Made by a program: the position numbers and the translations under genes. The notes beneath the pieces were generated by a model. That model was not told the origin of the DNA. It did no database searches and was given only the letters and a program-made list of their open reading frames with translations. Of a stretch of 64,000 nucleotides of DNA, positions 16,810 to 26,510 are shown piece by piece; within the stretch, counting starts at the first letter, position 1, and each line of letters begins with the position of its first letter. The stretch is from Paenibacillus sanguinis 2301083 = DSM 16941. Lineage in GTDB: Bacteria; Bacillota; Bacilli; Paenibacillales; Paenibacillaceae. The stretch covers positions 251,460 through 315,459 of the forward strand of contig NZ_KB895376.1 of assembly GCF_000374825.1 (NCBI RefSeq), given 5' to 3'.

Positions 16810-19800
16810 TTAAGCTTGAATACTCTCTTGCTCCAGCTTCATCTGAGCATTGGTTCCTTTTTGTTGTTGCTTCTTCATCTTCCGGTCTTTTCGTTTTGCG
16901 ATTATATTATCGAACACAATATAAACGACAGGAACCAGGAATAACGTAATTAATGCCGAGAAGCTAAGACCAAACACAACGACAACAGCCATAGGCGCCA
17001 TCGTGGCATTTGAAACGTCATGTGAGAAAGCCATTGGGAACAACGAAAGTACTGTTGCTAGCGTAGTCATCAGAATCGGACGTATCCGTTCAGTAGCCGC
17101 GAGCAATACCGCCTGTTCTCCTCCCATCCCTTCTTGGCGAAGTTGAATGACAAAGTCAATCATCACAATGGCATTGTTAACAACAAGGCCGACGAGCATG
17201 ATATAGCCGATCAAGGCAATAATACTCAAGCTTGAGCCCGTGACAACCAGCCCAACAATTACACCTATGAGACTCGTTGGAATAGAGAACATAATGACGA
17301 ATGGGGTAAACAAAGATTCAAATTGTCCGGCCATAACCATATAGATCAGGGCTACTGATAATAAGATAGCAATCCCCAAACTCATGAACGATTCCATCAT
17401 TTGTTCTTGCTCGCCGCCGCCAGTATCCACTGAATAGCCATCCGGCAGATGCAACTTATCGAGCATCGCTGCTATTTTACTATTAACAGAGACCAAGTCG
17501 TTTCCTTCAATATCGGCCGTAATTGATACCTGACGAGCTTGATTCTTACGAGTAATTGTATCAGGTACTTCCTTAAGCTCTAACTTGGCCACCGACATCA
17601 GAGGAACATCAAGACCTTGGGCTGTTGCAATCCGCAGTGACTCAAGATAAGAATAATCCTGCTGATATTGTTTTGGAAACGCAACTTCTACATCAATTTG
17701 ATCATCACCAGTCCGATAGCTTGTAGCTACCGTCCCCTCGAATGAAGTACGAACTGCTGACAAGACTTGTGGAGTTGATAAACCGTACCTTGCAGCCATT
17801 TTAGTATCTACCGATAACGTGTATTCTTCACGCACCGCATCCAGCGAGCTGGCTGCGTTAACTGTCCCCTCCACCTTCTTCACTTCTGAGACAATTTGAT
17901 TCGAAAGTTCTCTCAAAACTTCCATATCGTCGCCCGTAAGGTTAATCTGCACTGCAGAACCTGTAGAGAGGGAGGCAGCACCGGAGACTGTAATTTCCGC
18001 ATCCGGGATATTATCAACCTTTTGTCGTACTTCAGAGGCAACTTCACCGGTCGAACGTTTGCGTTCATCCACCAATGTTGCCGTCAGTGTGGCTTCATTT
18101 GTTGCTTGCCCACTGCCGTACCCCCCACCTGAACCGATCGTTGCGGTGACGTTCTCCAATTCAGGGATGTCCAATAGGGTTTGTTCAATCTTGCTTACAG
18201 CTTGCTCCGTGTCCTCCAGCTTCGCCCCTTTTGGCATCTCGATAGCTACTGTCATTTGTCCTTCATCCATTTCAGGAATGAATTCAAATTTCACGAGAGG
18301 CAACAAGGCTGCCGAGCCTATAAACAGAAGCACTGTACCTATCAAGACCATCTTTTTATGACCCAGACTCCACTTCAAGGATTTTCCGTAGGCTGTCTTG
18401 ACTTTTTCAAAGAATATATTGAACCATACAATCGGATTCTTCCCCTTATATGTACCAGAGGTATATACCGACTCATCAGGTAGCTTGGGCAAGAAGCGAG
18501 AGCTTAGCATCGGTACAATCATCAAGGACACTACCAAAGCAGCAATGTGGGAGAATATGACCGTTAATGCCAACGGCTTGAATATCTCGCCCGCCATGCC
18601 TTCAACGAAGACGATTGGGAGGAAAACCACGATCTGAGCAAGCGCGGATGCCATGACGGCATTACCTACCTGCTTGGATCCCTCTAACGCGCCCTGCATC
18701 ATGCTCTTGCCTTCGTGTCGGTGTCTGAAGATATTTTCGATAATAACGACCGAGAAATCGACGAAAGAACCTAATCCCAGCAACAAGCCACCAAGCGAAA
18801 TAATATTGATGGTCTGACCGGAAAAGTACATCATCATGAAGGTAGCAACAAATGAAATCGGGATAACAATTGCTGCAATAATCGTTGATCTTGTACTATT
18901 CAGGAATAATAGAAGAATAACCGCAGCAATAATAAGACCTATAACTGCGTGCTCAAGCAGCAAACTTACTGAATCGCTAACCGGTTCGGAAGCATCTGTC
19001 ACCATTTCCAGCTTGGTTCCTTCCGGCAAGTCATCAGCAATAGACTTCAAGCTGTCTTTGACGGCTCTTGCAATTTGCAGTGTATTCCCACCTGAAGCCT
19101 TTGTAACAGATATATTAATACTAGGAGTTCCATTAAAAGTGGAAATCGTGGTTACATCAGATAAAGAATCTTCTACAGTAGCTATATCTTTTAACCGAAT
19201 GGTCGACGTTCCTATATTAATTGGAGTTTCAGCAATTTCGGATACTGCTTGATACTCCCCTTGGACACGAATTTGAATTTCACTATTTCCCTTAGTGACT
19301 GAACCACCCGACCCCGAAATATTATTAGCAGCCAGCGCTTGACTAATCTGATCCAAGGATATGCCATACTGGCCAAAGCTTGCAGGATCTATAGTAACTC
19401 GAATCAACCGTTCCTGCCCGCCTGTAATGCTAACAGATGCCACACCAGGAATTCTTTCCAGTTGCGGTTGAATAATATCCTCGGCAATAGGCTGCAACTT
19501 GTTGACATCTTGCTCTCCAGTGAAAGCAAGGTTAATGATTGGCATCGAATTTATGTCCATCTTCAGAACCTGAGGTGAATTAGCCGAATCCGGCAGCACT
19601 CCCCTAACTCTGTCCAAGCTGTCCCGCATATCTAGTGTGGCCTGATCCAGATCAACGCCATAATTAAACATCACCATGACCAGAGACGAACCGGCTCCCG
19701 ATTGAGATTGGATGGTATCCACATTTTGAATCGAAGCCAAGCCACTTTCAATCGGCTTGGTCACCAGCTCTTCAACTTCCGAAGGTGTAGCGCCAGGCAC

Positions 19801-19944
19801 GCTTGTGGCAACCATCGCTACTGGGAACTCCATTTCTGGCATCTGCTCGACAGGAAGCCGCGTTGCAAAAATAACGCCACCGACGATTAATGTAACAATC
19901 AACATGAATACCGTCACGGGACGTTTAATTGAAAAATGAGACAT
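16810..19944 (-). CDS. RND-family efflux permease (AcrB/HAE type)
   Basis: About 1044 residues, the full length of the family: a helix near the N-terminus (TVFMLIVTLIVGGVIFATRL), a large porter domain, helices 2-6, a second large domain and helices 8-12. The ATG at 19944 has GGAGGGG upstream. It should export substrates using the proton gradient. In helix 4 the usual paired Asp motif (VDD) reads GLGSFVDFSVVIIEN, so only the first Asp is kept and the second is Phe. It precedes the lipoprotein adaptor gene and follows the SLH protein gene. B. subtilis SwrC is a single-membrane relative. The substrate is unknown. Confidence 0.95.
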   Translation of the reverse strand: MSHFSIKRPVTVFMLIVTLIVGGVIFATRLPVEQMPEMEFPVAMVATSVPGATPSEVEELVTKPIESGLASIQNVDTIQSQSGAGSSLVMVMFNYGVDLDQATLDMRDSLDRVRGVLPDSANSPQVLKMDINSMPIINLAFTGEQDVNKLQPIAEDIIQPQLERIPGVASVSITGGQERLIRVTIDPASFGQYGISLDQISQALAANNISGSGGSVTKGNSEIQIRVQGEYQAVSEIAETPINIGTSTIRLKDIATVEDSLSDVTTISTFNGTPSINISVTKASGGNTLQIARAVKDSLKSIADDLPEGTKLEMVTDASEPVSDSVSLLLEHAVIGLIIAAVILLLFLNSTRSTIIAAIVIPISFVATFMMMYFSGQTINIISLGGLLLGLGSFVDFSVVIIENIFRHRHEGKSMMQGALEGSKQVGNAVMASALAQIVVFLPIVFVEGMAGEIFKPLALTVIFSHIAALVVSLMIVPMLSSRFLPKLPDESVYTSGTYKGKNPIVWFNIFFEKVKTAYGKSLKWSLGHKKMVLIGTVLLFIGSAALLPLVKFEFIPEMDEGQMTVAIEMPKGAKLEDTEQAVSKIEQTLLDIPELENVTATIGSGGGYGSGQATNEATLTATLVDERKRSTGEVASEVRQKVDNIPDAEITVSGAASLSTGSAVQINLTGDDMEVLRELSNQIVSEVKKVEGTVNAASSLDAVREEYTLSVDTKMAARYGLSTPQVLSAVRTSFEGTVATSYRTGDDQIDVEVAFPKQYQQDYSYLESLRIATAQGLDVPLMSVAKLELKEVPDTITRKNQARQVSITADIEGNDLVSVNSKIAAMLDKLHLPDGYSVDTGGGEQEQMMESFMSLGIAILLSVALIYMVMAGQFESLFTPFVIMFSIPTSLIGVIVGLVVTGSSLSIIALIGYIMLVGLVVNNAIVMIDFVIQLRQEGMGGEQAVLLAATERIRPILMTTLATVLSLFPMAFSHDVSNATMAPMAVVVVFGLSFSALITLFLVPVVYIVFDNIIAKRKDRKMKKQQQKGTNAQMKLEQESIQA

Positions 19945-20149
19945 CTCTTCACTCCCCTCCAATATTTCTATTTTGTATTTTTATAGACTTAGTTTACTAC
20001 GTTCCATCTCATACAGGGTTTCAACAATTTATTGCAGACTTTATCCAGTTCATTTACCTTGCTCCCCCCAATTTATAAGTATATTAATTATTATGCATCC
20101 CTCGAATAGCCATAGTCAAATTTCCCCGTATTGACGTGCATTCTAGAAT

Positions 20150-20210
20150 AAAGGGCAGATGAATTTCCGCCCTCCTAATTAAACCGTACGTGAGGTTTCC
20201 GTTTTACGAT
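20150..20210 (-). mobile_element. Remnant of a group II intron 3' end (domain V-VI like)
   Basis: On the minus strand GGAAACC-TCACGTACGGTTT resembles the 3' half of a domain V hairpin. Next comes TAATTAGGA and a 7-pair stem GGGCGGA/TCTGCCC (20172-20166 with 20159-20153) in the position of domain VI. The 5' strand of domain V is degenerate, and no reverse transcriptase frame remains. Confidence 0.45.
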
Positions 20211-20336
20211 AGTGCATTCCAAGAAAAACAAATCTTTCTTTTCCGTTCTTAGCCTCACGATACAGTTTCCCGGCTCAATCTGAAATCGATACTTGAACAG
20301 GCATTTATAAAGTCGGGGGCGGACTTGGTATATCAA

Positions 20337-20377
20337 CAAAAAAAGCACCTCTCCAATCATTCACAGAGAGGTGCTTT
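20337..20377 (-). terminator. Terminator after SLH protein gene
   Basis: AAAGCACCTCTC (20342-20353) is exactly inverted at 20366-20377, and the minus strand continues TTTTTTTG. It lies 18 bases after the stop codon. Confidence 0.9.
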
Positions 20378-20394
20378 GCACAAATTACATCTTT

Positions 20395-23300
20395 TTACAT
20401 AGCAGGAAGCTTCTTAGTTGAAGCCATTACTCTTCCAACGATAACAGCGGCATCACCGCGTAGCGTGAAAGAGGTTGGATTAAAATTATAGCCTTTTTTA
20501 GGATCGCTAGGGTCGATAGGCGAGCCACTAATAAAGCCTTTTTGAGCAATAGCAAGCACTGAAGGAGCAGCATAATAATCAATGTCTGCGTAATCCTTGA
20601 AATATTTGGCCAATCCTTTATTCACTGTCTCCCGCTTGGTTTGCAGCTTCAAATTAAGAGCCTTAGCCATGACTACCGCTGCATCTTGACGGGTAATGTT
20701 GCTGTCTGGATCAAACACCCGTGGCTGAATACCTTTGATAATACCTGCCCGCGCCGCAGTTTCCACATAACGGAAATCCCATAGATTATTAGTATAACTT
20801 CTGGAAACATCATCAAACGACAGTCTTCCCAAGTAATTCAACGGAAGCTGCTGAGCCTTAACAATCATCTGAGTAAACTCAGCACGTTTAATATTGATAT
20901 CCGGTTTAAACCCTACGGATGGATCTTCCGGATTCATTATCCCTTTAGCATACAGGGTTTCCAAATAGTCACGGGCATAAGGATGACTAATAATGTCCGT
21001 GTACGTTTCTCCCAGCTTGGCGACAACATAATAACCAAATTGATCAAACGGAACTTCAATCGTATTTTTCTTTGCATTGACAACTCCGCCAATATTCTCC
21101 CATGTTCCTGATTCTGGATTAAAATGCAGAACTGTGATCAGTTTCCCCGCATCATCAGTAACACTCGAATCATATGTCAGAGTCAGTTCCCCTCTCTTGG
21201 AAGGAATCAGTTCATCCTCAGGCGAACGGTTATAGAAGCTCTTCACCCGAGAAGTGCTAGATAACTGATAAGGTCCTACCCCTTTGGTCACAGGGTCATA
21301 GACATCAGTCTTCAAATCGTCCGCGATACCTGCATCAATCCAGAACACAGGACTGACTTTGCCAAAGCGATCCGGGAATTCGCCAACAAAATATTGCTCA
21401 CCAGTTTTGAACAAGTTATTACGATCATCCAAGTCATTGAATCTATCAACAGCACCATCTTCTCCGTTGGCTATTCCGAACAGGAAGTCATGCTTGGTAT
21501 ACACCTGATCCTTATATCTCTCCGGTGCATAATAATCATGGCGCAGCAAGCTTGTATTCGTCGGGAATGTCAATTGAAGACTACCTTCAAATACCTTATG
21601 AGACTTCTTCATTGTCTCCATCACTTGAGCACCTGGAATGTTGGCCGGAACATAAGTTACCCTTATTTCCTCTTTCAACTTCTGATCGCCAATCGCGACC
21701 TCGATTGAAATCTTGGTTTCCTTATTTGGCTTCAAGCCTTTAACAATGTAGCTAAAAACGGAATGGTAATCAATATCTCCATCATAATCAGCATCAAAAT
21801 CTATTCTTTCAGCCGTCTCGCCATCAATAGTCACACTATCCGCATTAGGCGAGTCTACAATAACTTCCACAAAATTTTGATTCAATTTCATATTGTTCGT
21901 AACCGGACGTACAATATTCAGAGAAGATGTGGAATATCTCACTTCCATACGGTAAGTAGCCCCACTACTCCCCTCACCGTTGTACAAAGTGAAATTATAA
22001 ATCAAAGCCGTGCCATCCTGCGGGACAGACTGATTGAACAAGACAAAGCTGAAGTCTTCCTCTTTTGGATGATAGTATACAGCCAGATCATCAATCGTAC
22101 TTCCTGAATTAAATACAGTTCTCGCATTATCATCGCCATAGAAAGTATCATCCAAAGACCATTCTGTCGTTTTCCCGTCAGAAGCTTCAATTTTCAGCTT
22201 ATAACCACTCTTGCCGCTAACCTTGTCCAATACATCTTGAACATTATTCATTCTGCTGCCTAAGTCAATGAAATCAAACGTACCAAAAATATTCATTTTC
22301 GGTTTGGTTGTTGTGTACGAGCCATTTCCTCCAACAAAATTCGGATCCGCTTTAGTGATCTTCACATCGTTGTAGCTATCTCGTGGGCTCTCCCCATCAT
22401 AAGTGAACGGAACAATCCCAATCGAGCCTTCCACTGGAATCAATGCGATACTGGAAGTCGTTATATTGACCTTAATTTCTCTTACATAAGAATCCGAACC
22501 GGATTGATAAACAAACCGAATGGTATTAGCCCCAACAACTAGAGCATCCGCCGCAGCATTCTCACCTCCCGCTGTAACCCGGAAAGAAGACACCTCTCCA
22601 TCAGCTTCTAATGCCACTAGTTCATTATTAATATACAAAGATACAGTCCGATCAGCACCCGTATATTTAATATCTGACTTATTGCTGATATTGAATAACT
22701 GCCCTTTAAAATGATCGACAGCATCTAATTTTTGCTCTCTAGTTTCGCCAGGCTCATTTGTATCGATTTTAATTTGCTGCCCGTCATAAACACTGTTGAA
22801 CGTTGCATAAGGCCCGTACAACATTTTAACATTCAGAGCTCGCGAATCAAATACGGTGCCAGAACCGTCTACCAATTCAAGCGGAATTGTACTGGTAGCG
22901 CTTGGAAGCGAATCTAGTGAGACGACAATCCGTTTCACTGAGGTCTGCACTCCGTTAATCATTCTCGTTGTATACTGATAGCTTGCATTTGAAGGAACAA
23001 TCTCTTTCAATTGAATGGCACTATCCGACGTTCTAATGGTTAGCTTATTGGCATCTGTCGCTGTTTCCTTAGAAACAACGATAACCTCTATCCCGGCAGG
23101 CACAGAATGGATATCAGTCGTTCTATCCTCCATCGAACTTCCGGTCAGGTTATAAGCTTCATTGCTGCCAGTACTACTGTTATAGCCTTGCAAATAGTTC
23201 ACTTCATGAATATATGATTTTCCCTTGTCTCGCAAACGAAAGAAAAAGTCCTCCGACCCGCTAAGACCGTCCACTTTCAAATTCAGATTGATTTTTGTAT

Positions 23301-24321
23301 CAAAAGCGGCGCCAGAATTAAATGGGATTACAAAAGGCACTTTTACATAACTGTTCGTTTTCTCTGAAAAATCACTGCTCGGAACTACAATGCTAGTTGG
23401 AGTAAGCGCAGGACTGCTGGATATCTGGAGTGTCACGTTATCCGGCGCTGTTTCGGCAAATGGGACCAGCACGGTTCCGTGCATCTCGATATTATTCGTA
23501 TCCACCACACTGAAATCAGGCGATGTGGTGAGATCAGCCGAGATCGTATTATCATCCGTATCCTTCAGATAAGTATCGTAAAAGGTCAATTCCCCATTAT
23601 AAAATGTAACCTGCCGCGTCGTCGTGACGGACTGATCGTTATTGGAAGCCGTAATGGTAAGTATATTATTTCCTTTGTTAACTCTAACAGTACCTGCTGT
23701 AAATCTGTAATCATTTGAACTGGATACATTAAAAGTCCATGACTTCCCGTTAGTATCAATCGTCACCTTGTTAGCATTTTTAGCAAAACCGCTGATCACA
23801 ATTTGAGTATCGGAATCACCTTCTTGAACTGCAGAAGCAAATAGTACCGCCGGCTTCCCTTCAGATAACGGCACAGTATCACCGTTTAATCTAGCGGACA
23901 GATCAGACAAGGTTGGCCCATTGCGATATTCAATATAGATCGTGTCTGATACGGAAGAGGAGCCCTTTTTGCCTTGGATAACAATTTTATTCAGACCAGA
24001 AAACAGCTTAACATTCAGAATTTTCAATTCTGATCCGCTAGGGTAGATATTTCCCGTCTGTCCAACGTTCGAACTCACCTCATCACCGTTTTTGGACAAC
24101 TGATATACGCTGTATGAAATGGTGTCCTTATTCACATTATTAAAAGAGCCCGTTAGATCGACTCGATCGGTATTAACAACACGCGCATCATTGATTGCAT
24201 ACCTTTCATTCGGAAAAATAAAGTACGTTCCTGAAGCTGCATCTGCTGTTCCAGGCCAAGCTGTCGGCACCACTGTAATCAATAGTGCAACAATCATTAA
24301 CATGGAAAGTATTTTTTTCAA
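20395..24321 (-). CDS. S-layer homology (SLH) domain surface protein
   Basis: A 1308-residue protein starting at TTG, with AGAGGAGG 8 bases upstream. The signal peptide ends near TADAASG. The long body (about 30-1120) consists of beta-rich repeats with Ig-like features and no enzyme motif. Residues about 1125-1308 hold three SLH domains (YTDIISHPYARDYLETLYAK; FDDVSRSYTNNLWDFRYVE; FKDYADIDYYAAPSVLAIAQ). SLH domains bind pyruvylated secondary cell-wall polymer, and the genes for making that polymer (tagO, tagA, csaB) lie just upstream. It is a structural or anchoring surface protein. The motifs are clear, but its exact role is not. Confidence 0.93.
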   Translation of the reverse strand: MKKILSMLMIVALLITVVPTAWPGTADAASGTYFIFPNERYAINDARVVNTDRVDLTGSFNNVNKDTISYSVYQLSKNGDEVSSNVGQTGNIYPSGSELKILNVKLFSGLNKIVIQGKKGSSSVSDTIYIEYRNGPTLSDLSARLNGDTVPLSEGKPAVLFASAVQEGDSDTQIVISGFAKNANKVTIDTNGKSWTFNVSSSNDYRFTAGTVRVNKGNNILTITASNNDQSVTTTRQVTFYNGELTFYDTYLKDTDDNTISADLTTSPDFSVVDTNNIEMHGTVLVPFAETAPDNVTLQISSSPALTPTSIVVPSSDFSEKTNSYVKVPFVIPFNSGAAFDTKINLNLKVDGLSGSEDFFFRLRDKGKSYIHEVNYLQGYNSSTGSNEAYNLTGSSMEDRTTDIHSVPAGIEVIVVSKETATDANKLTIRTSDSAIQLKEIVPSNASYQYTTRMINGVQTSVKRIVVSLDSLPSATSTIPLELVDGSGTVFDSRALNVKMLYGPYATFNSVYDGQQIKIDTNEPGETREQKLDAVDHFKGQLFNISNKSDIKYTGADRTVSLYINNELVALEADGEVSSFRVTAGGENAAADALVVGANTIRFVYQSGSDSYVREIKVNITTSSIALIPVEGSIGIVPFTYDGESPRDSYNDVKITKADPNFVGGNGSYTTTKPKMNIFGTFDFIDLGSRMNNVQDVLDKVSGKSGYKLKIEASDGKTTEWSLDDTFYGDDNARTVFNSGSTIDDLAVYYHPKEEDFSFVLFNQSVPQDGTALIYNFTLYNGEGSSGATYRMEVRYSTSSLNIVRPVTNNMKLNQNFVEVIVDSPNADSVTIDGETAERIDFDADYDGDIDYHSVFSYIVKGLKPNKETKISIEVAIGDQKLKEEIRVTYVPANIPGAQVMETMKKSHKVFEGSLQLTFPTNTSLLRHDYYAPERYKDQVYTKHDFLFGIANGEDGAVDRFNDLDDRNNLFKTGEQYFVGEFPDRFGKVSPVFWIDAGIADDLKTDVYDPVTKGVGPYQLSSTSRVKSFYNRSPEDELIPSKRGELTLTYDSSVTDDAGKLITVLHFNPESGTWENIGGVVNAKKNTIEVPFDQFGYYVVAKLGETYTDIISHPYARDYLETLYAKGIMNPEDPSVGFKPDINIKRAEFTQMIVKAQQLPLNYLGRLSFDDVSRSYTNNLWDFRYVETAARAGIIKGIQPRVFDPDSNITRQDAAVVMAKALNLKLQTKRETVNKGLAKYFKDYADIDYYAAPSVLAIAQKGFISGSPIDPSDPKKGYNFNPTSFTLRGDAAVIVGRVMASTKKLPAM

Positions 24322-24414
24322 CTTTTTGTCCTCCTCTTTAATTCGTTTTCCTCACAAACTACTTATAGAGTATATCGGATCAAGTAATTTAATTTTTTAT
24401 AGTTCCATAAAAAT

Positions 24415-24446
24415 AACCTTTGCTCGCCAAAGCTTTAGCAAAGGTT
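24415..24446 (-). terminator. Terminator after tagO
   Basis: AACCTTTGCT (24415-24424) is exactly inverted at 24437-24446. The minus strand continues ATTTTTATGG. Confidence 0.85.
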
Positions 24447-24498
24447 ACGGGAATCGTTACTTCATTTAATATCGCTAAATTGTTGCGCTTTACGCCGT

Positions 24499-25623
24499 TT
24501 ACTTGATACTACCACGCCCGGTTTCTTCCTTTACCCGCAGGCGCGCCAGAAAATCGAGCAACGGCCGCTTCGTTTTGCCGATGAGCCCAATAACCTCGGC
24601 TCCGATCTGCAAAAAAAACACCATGACACAGATGACGACAAAGGTAACCCAATTGGCGTTGTACATCGCAGCCGAGGACTGAATGATGGCCAACACACCA
24701 AAGAAAGCGGCTATACCGTAAATAATCAGTACCGTCTGACGGTGGCTAAAGCCAAGCTCGCGCAAGCAATGATGAAGATGTCCCTTATCAGGCGAGAAGA
24801 TGGGCTTCTTCTGCATAAAGCGGCGTACAATGGCGAACATCGTATCTGACAACGGAACACCAATCAAAATAAGTGGCGTCAGGAACGATACAATGGCAAC
24901 CTGCTTAAAGCCGAGCAACGACAAAAGCGATAAGCTGAAGCCCAGGAACAACGCCCCGGAGTCGCCCATAAATATTTTCGCAGGATGGAAGTTAAAAAAC
25001 AAAAATCCGATAATGCTGCCGAGCAGCAACAGACATATTAAAGCAACCACGATATTGCCCATCAGGAAAGCCATTACAGCAATCGTAGCAATGGCAATAG
25101 CCGAAACCCCGGCAGCAAGACCATCCAAGCCATCGATCAGGTTAATGGCATTGGTGACGCCAACGATCCAGATAATCGTGAACGGAATGGCGATCCACGC
25201 TTCGACTGCACCATAGGTATGGAACGGAATATTAGCGAATTCCAGACGAATGTCGAAGACAAATACAACGATGCAAGCAGTGGCGATCTGAACCAGAAAC
25301 TTCAGCTTTGCCGGTAAATCGAAGCGATCATCCAGCGCTCCCAGCAATATTGTTAATGTGCCTCCCACCAGAAAGGCCCTAATAAAGTTTACTTCGCGTA
25401 CCGTGAAGATATCCGGAAGAATCGGAAGCAGCAAGAAAAGCGTAATGACAAAGGATAAGAAGATTCCTAAACCACCGAGTCTTGGCATGATTCGCGTATG
25501 CACTTTGCGCGCATTGGGAACATCCACAGCGCCGAACTTGATAGCAAATTTCTTAACGAGCGGCGTTAGGCCCAAAGCCAAGCCAAGAGAAACAATAAAC
25601 CCGATGATATAAATCATCAACAT
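24499..25623 (-). CDS. tagO: Undecaprenyl-phosphate GlcNAc-1-phosphate transferase (TagO/WecA family)
   Basis: A 374-residue membrane protein with about ten helices. The MraY/WecA-family motifs are DVPNARKVH (about 35), NLIDGLDGLAAG (about 160), MGDSGALFLGF (about 217) and DKGHLHH (about 270). It transfers GlcNAc-phosphate from UDP-GlcNAc to undecaprenyl phosphate, the first step of wall teichoic acid or secondary wall polymer. GGAGG lies 9 bases before the ATG. It follows tagA and csaB, separated from tagA by a terminator. With mnaA at 50 kb it forms the expected polymer pathway that supplies SLH ligands. Confidence 0.93.
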   Translation of the reverse strand: MLMIYIIGFIVSLGLALGLTPLVKKFAIKFGAVDVPNARKVHTRIMPRLGGLGIFLSFVITLFLLLPILPDIFTVREVNFIRAFLVGGTLTILLGALDDRFDLPAKLKFLVQIATACIVVFVFDIRLEFANIPFHTYGAVEAWIAIPFTIIWIVGVTNAINLIDGLDGLAAGVSAIAIATIAVMAFLMGNIVVALICLLLLGSIIGFLFFNFHPAKIFMGDSGALFLGFSLSLLSLLGFKQVAIVSFLTPLILIGVPLSDTMFAIVRRFMQKKPIFSPDKGHLHHCLRELGFSHRQTVLIIYGIAAFFGVLAIIQSSAAMYNANWVTFVVICVMVFFLQIGAEVIGLIGKTKRPLLDFLARLRVKEETGRGSIK

Positions 25624-25699
25624 GCATTTCGACCTCCAATTGTTCTGCCGGAATGAATTATACTCTGTTTAGAAAGAAACTCCAACTTTGTTTTTGTGC

Positions 25700-25733
25700 A
25701 AAAAAACGCTCAAATCCATAGAAATCGAGCATT
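25700..25733 (-). terminator. Terminator after tagA
   Basis: AATGCTC and GAGCGTT form a stem that begins right at the tagA stop and is followed by TTTTTTTG on the minus strand. Confidence 0.75.
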
Positions 25734-26495
25734 TTAGCCCATTTTCGTTAGGTTTTCTTTCTCGCGCAATACGCGCACAGCGAATTTGGGCAACGCAAGC
25801 ATTCTTCGGAAGCGGGTAGGCTCCTTCAGCAGCCGATACAGCCATTCCAACCGCAGCTTGCGGAACAATTTCGGCGCCCGTCTGGCTCGTCCCGAAATAA
25901 CATCAAAGCTTCCGCCTACCCCCATCATTACCGGCACTTGCAGCTGGTCCTTATATTTTGCAATCCACGGCTCTTGAGTATCCGCACCACGGGCTACAAA
26001 CAAGAGATCGGGCTTCGCCTTGACGATCCCGGCAACCACTTCCTGGTCCTCTTCAGCAGTGAAATACCCATCCCGATAACCGGCAATCTCTGTTCCAGGA
26101 TACTGTAAGGCCAAGCGTCGAGCGGTCTCCTTAATCACATCCGGTGCTGCGCCCAGCAGGTACACCTTCCACCCCAAGCGGTCTCCTTGCTTCATTAATT
26201 CATGAAGCAGTTCATACCCGGGGACTCGTTCCTTCACGGGATCGCCGCCTTTGCGGGTCGCCCATACCAAGCCGGTACCATCCGGAACAATCAATTCCGC
26301 AGTTTGCATCATTGCTTTATACCCGGGGTTTTCAATGGCTGCCATCATCATAATCGGGTTAGCCGTAATAATATGATGGGGCTGCCTTGCAGAAACAGCG
26401 TCCGTTAAGTAAGACACCGTCTCCTCCATTCCCCACTTGCTCACAGCAACGCCAAATACCGAGACTCTAGGAATACCTTTATTCATCTTGGTCAT
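25734..26495 (-). CDS. tagA: WecG/TagA/CpsF-family glycosyltransferase
   Basis: A 253-residue protein of normal family length. Motifs include ITANPIMMM near residue 40, PDGTGLVWATR near 70, GGDPVKERVPGYEL and the C-terminal ARGADTQEPWIAKYKDQL. B. subtilis TagA adds ManNAc to lipid-linked GlcNAc, and the UDP-ManNAc donor would be supplied by MnaA (49851-51017). The ATG has GGGGAG 8 bases upstream and lies 15 bases after csaB, so the two are one transcription unit. Family members with other sugar donors exist, so the acceptor and donor are inferred. Confidence 0.92.
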   Translation of the reverse strand: MTKMNKGIPRVSVFGVAVSKWGMEETVSYLTDAVSARQPHHIITANPIMMMAAIENPGYKAMMQTAELIVPDGTGLVWATRKGGDPVKERVPGYELLHELMKQGDRLGWKVYLLGAAPDVIKETARRLALQYPGTEIAGYRDGYFTAEEDQEVVAGIVKAKPDLLFVARGADTQEPWIAKYKDQLQVPVMMGVGGSFDVISGRARRAPKLFRKLRLEWLYRLLKEPTRFRRMLALPKFAVRVLREKENLTKMG

Positions 26496-26510
26496 CCTCT
26501 TGCTCCCCCA

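Larger units (their letters stand above)
19945..20394. other. Gene-free region with group II intron fossil
   Basis: The 450 bases between the SLH gene and the RND permease contain the SLH terminator (20337-20377), a degenerate group II intron 3' end (20150-20210) and AT-rich sequence next to the permease. A 61-codon frame at 20175-20360 is not supported as a gene. No clear promoter for the RND genes is visible. Confidence 0.65.

Noticed and set aside
20175-20360. 61-residue minus-strand protein
   Set aside because: No ribosome-binding site or family resemblance. It overlaps the intron remnant and the SLH terminator area.
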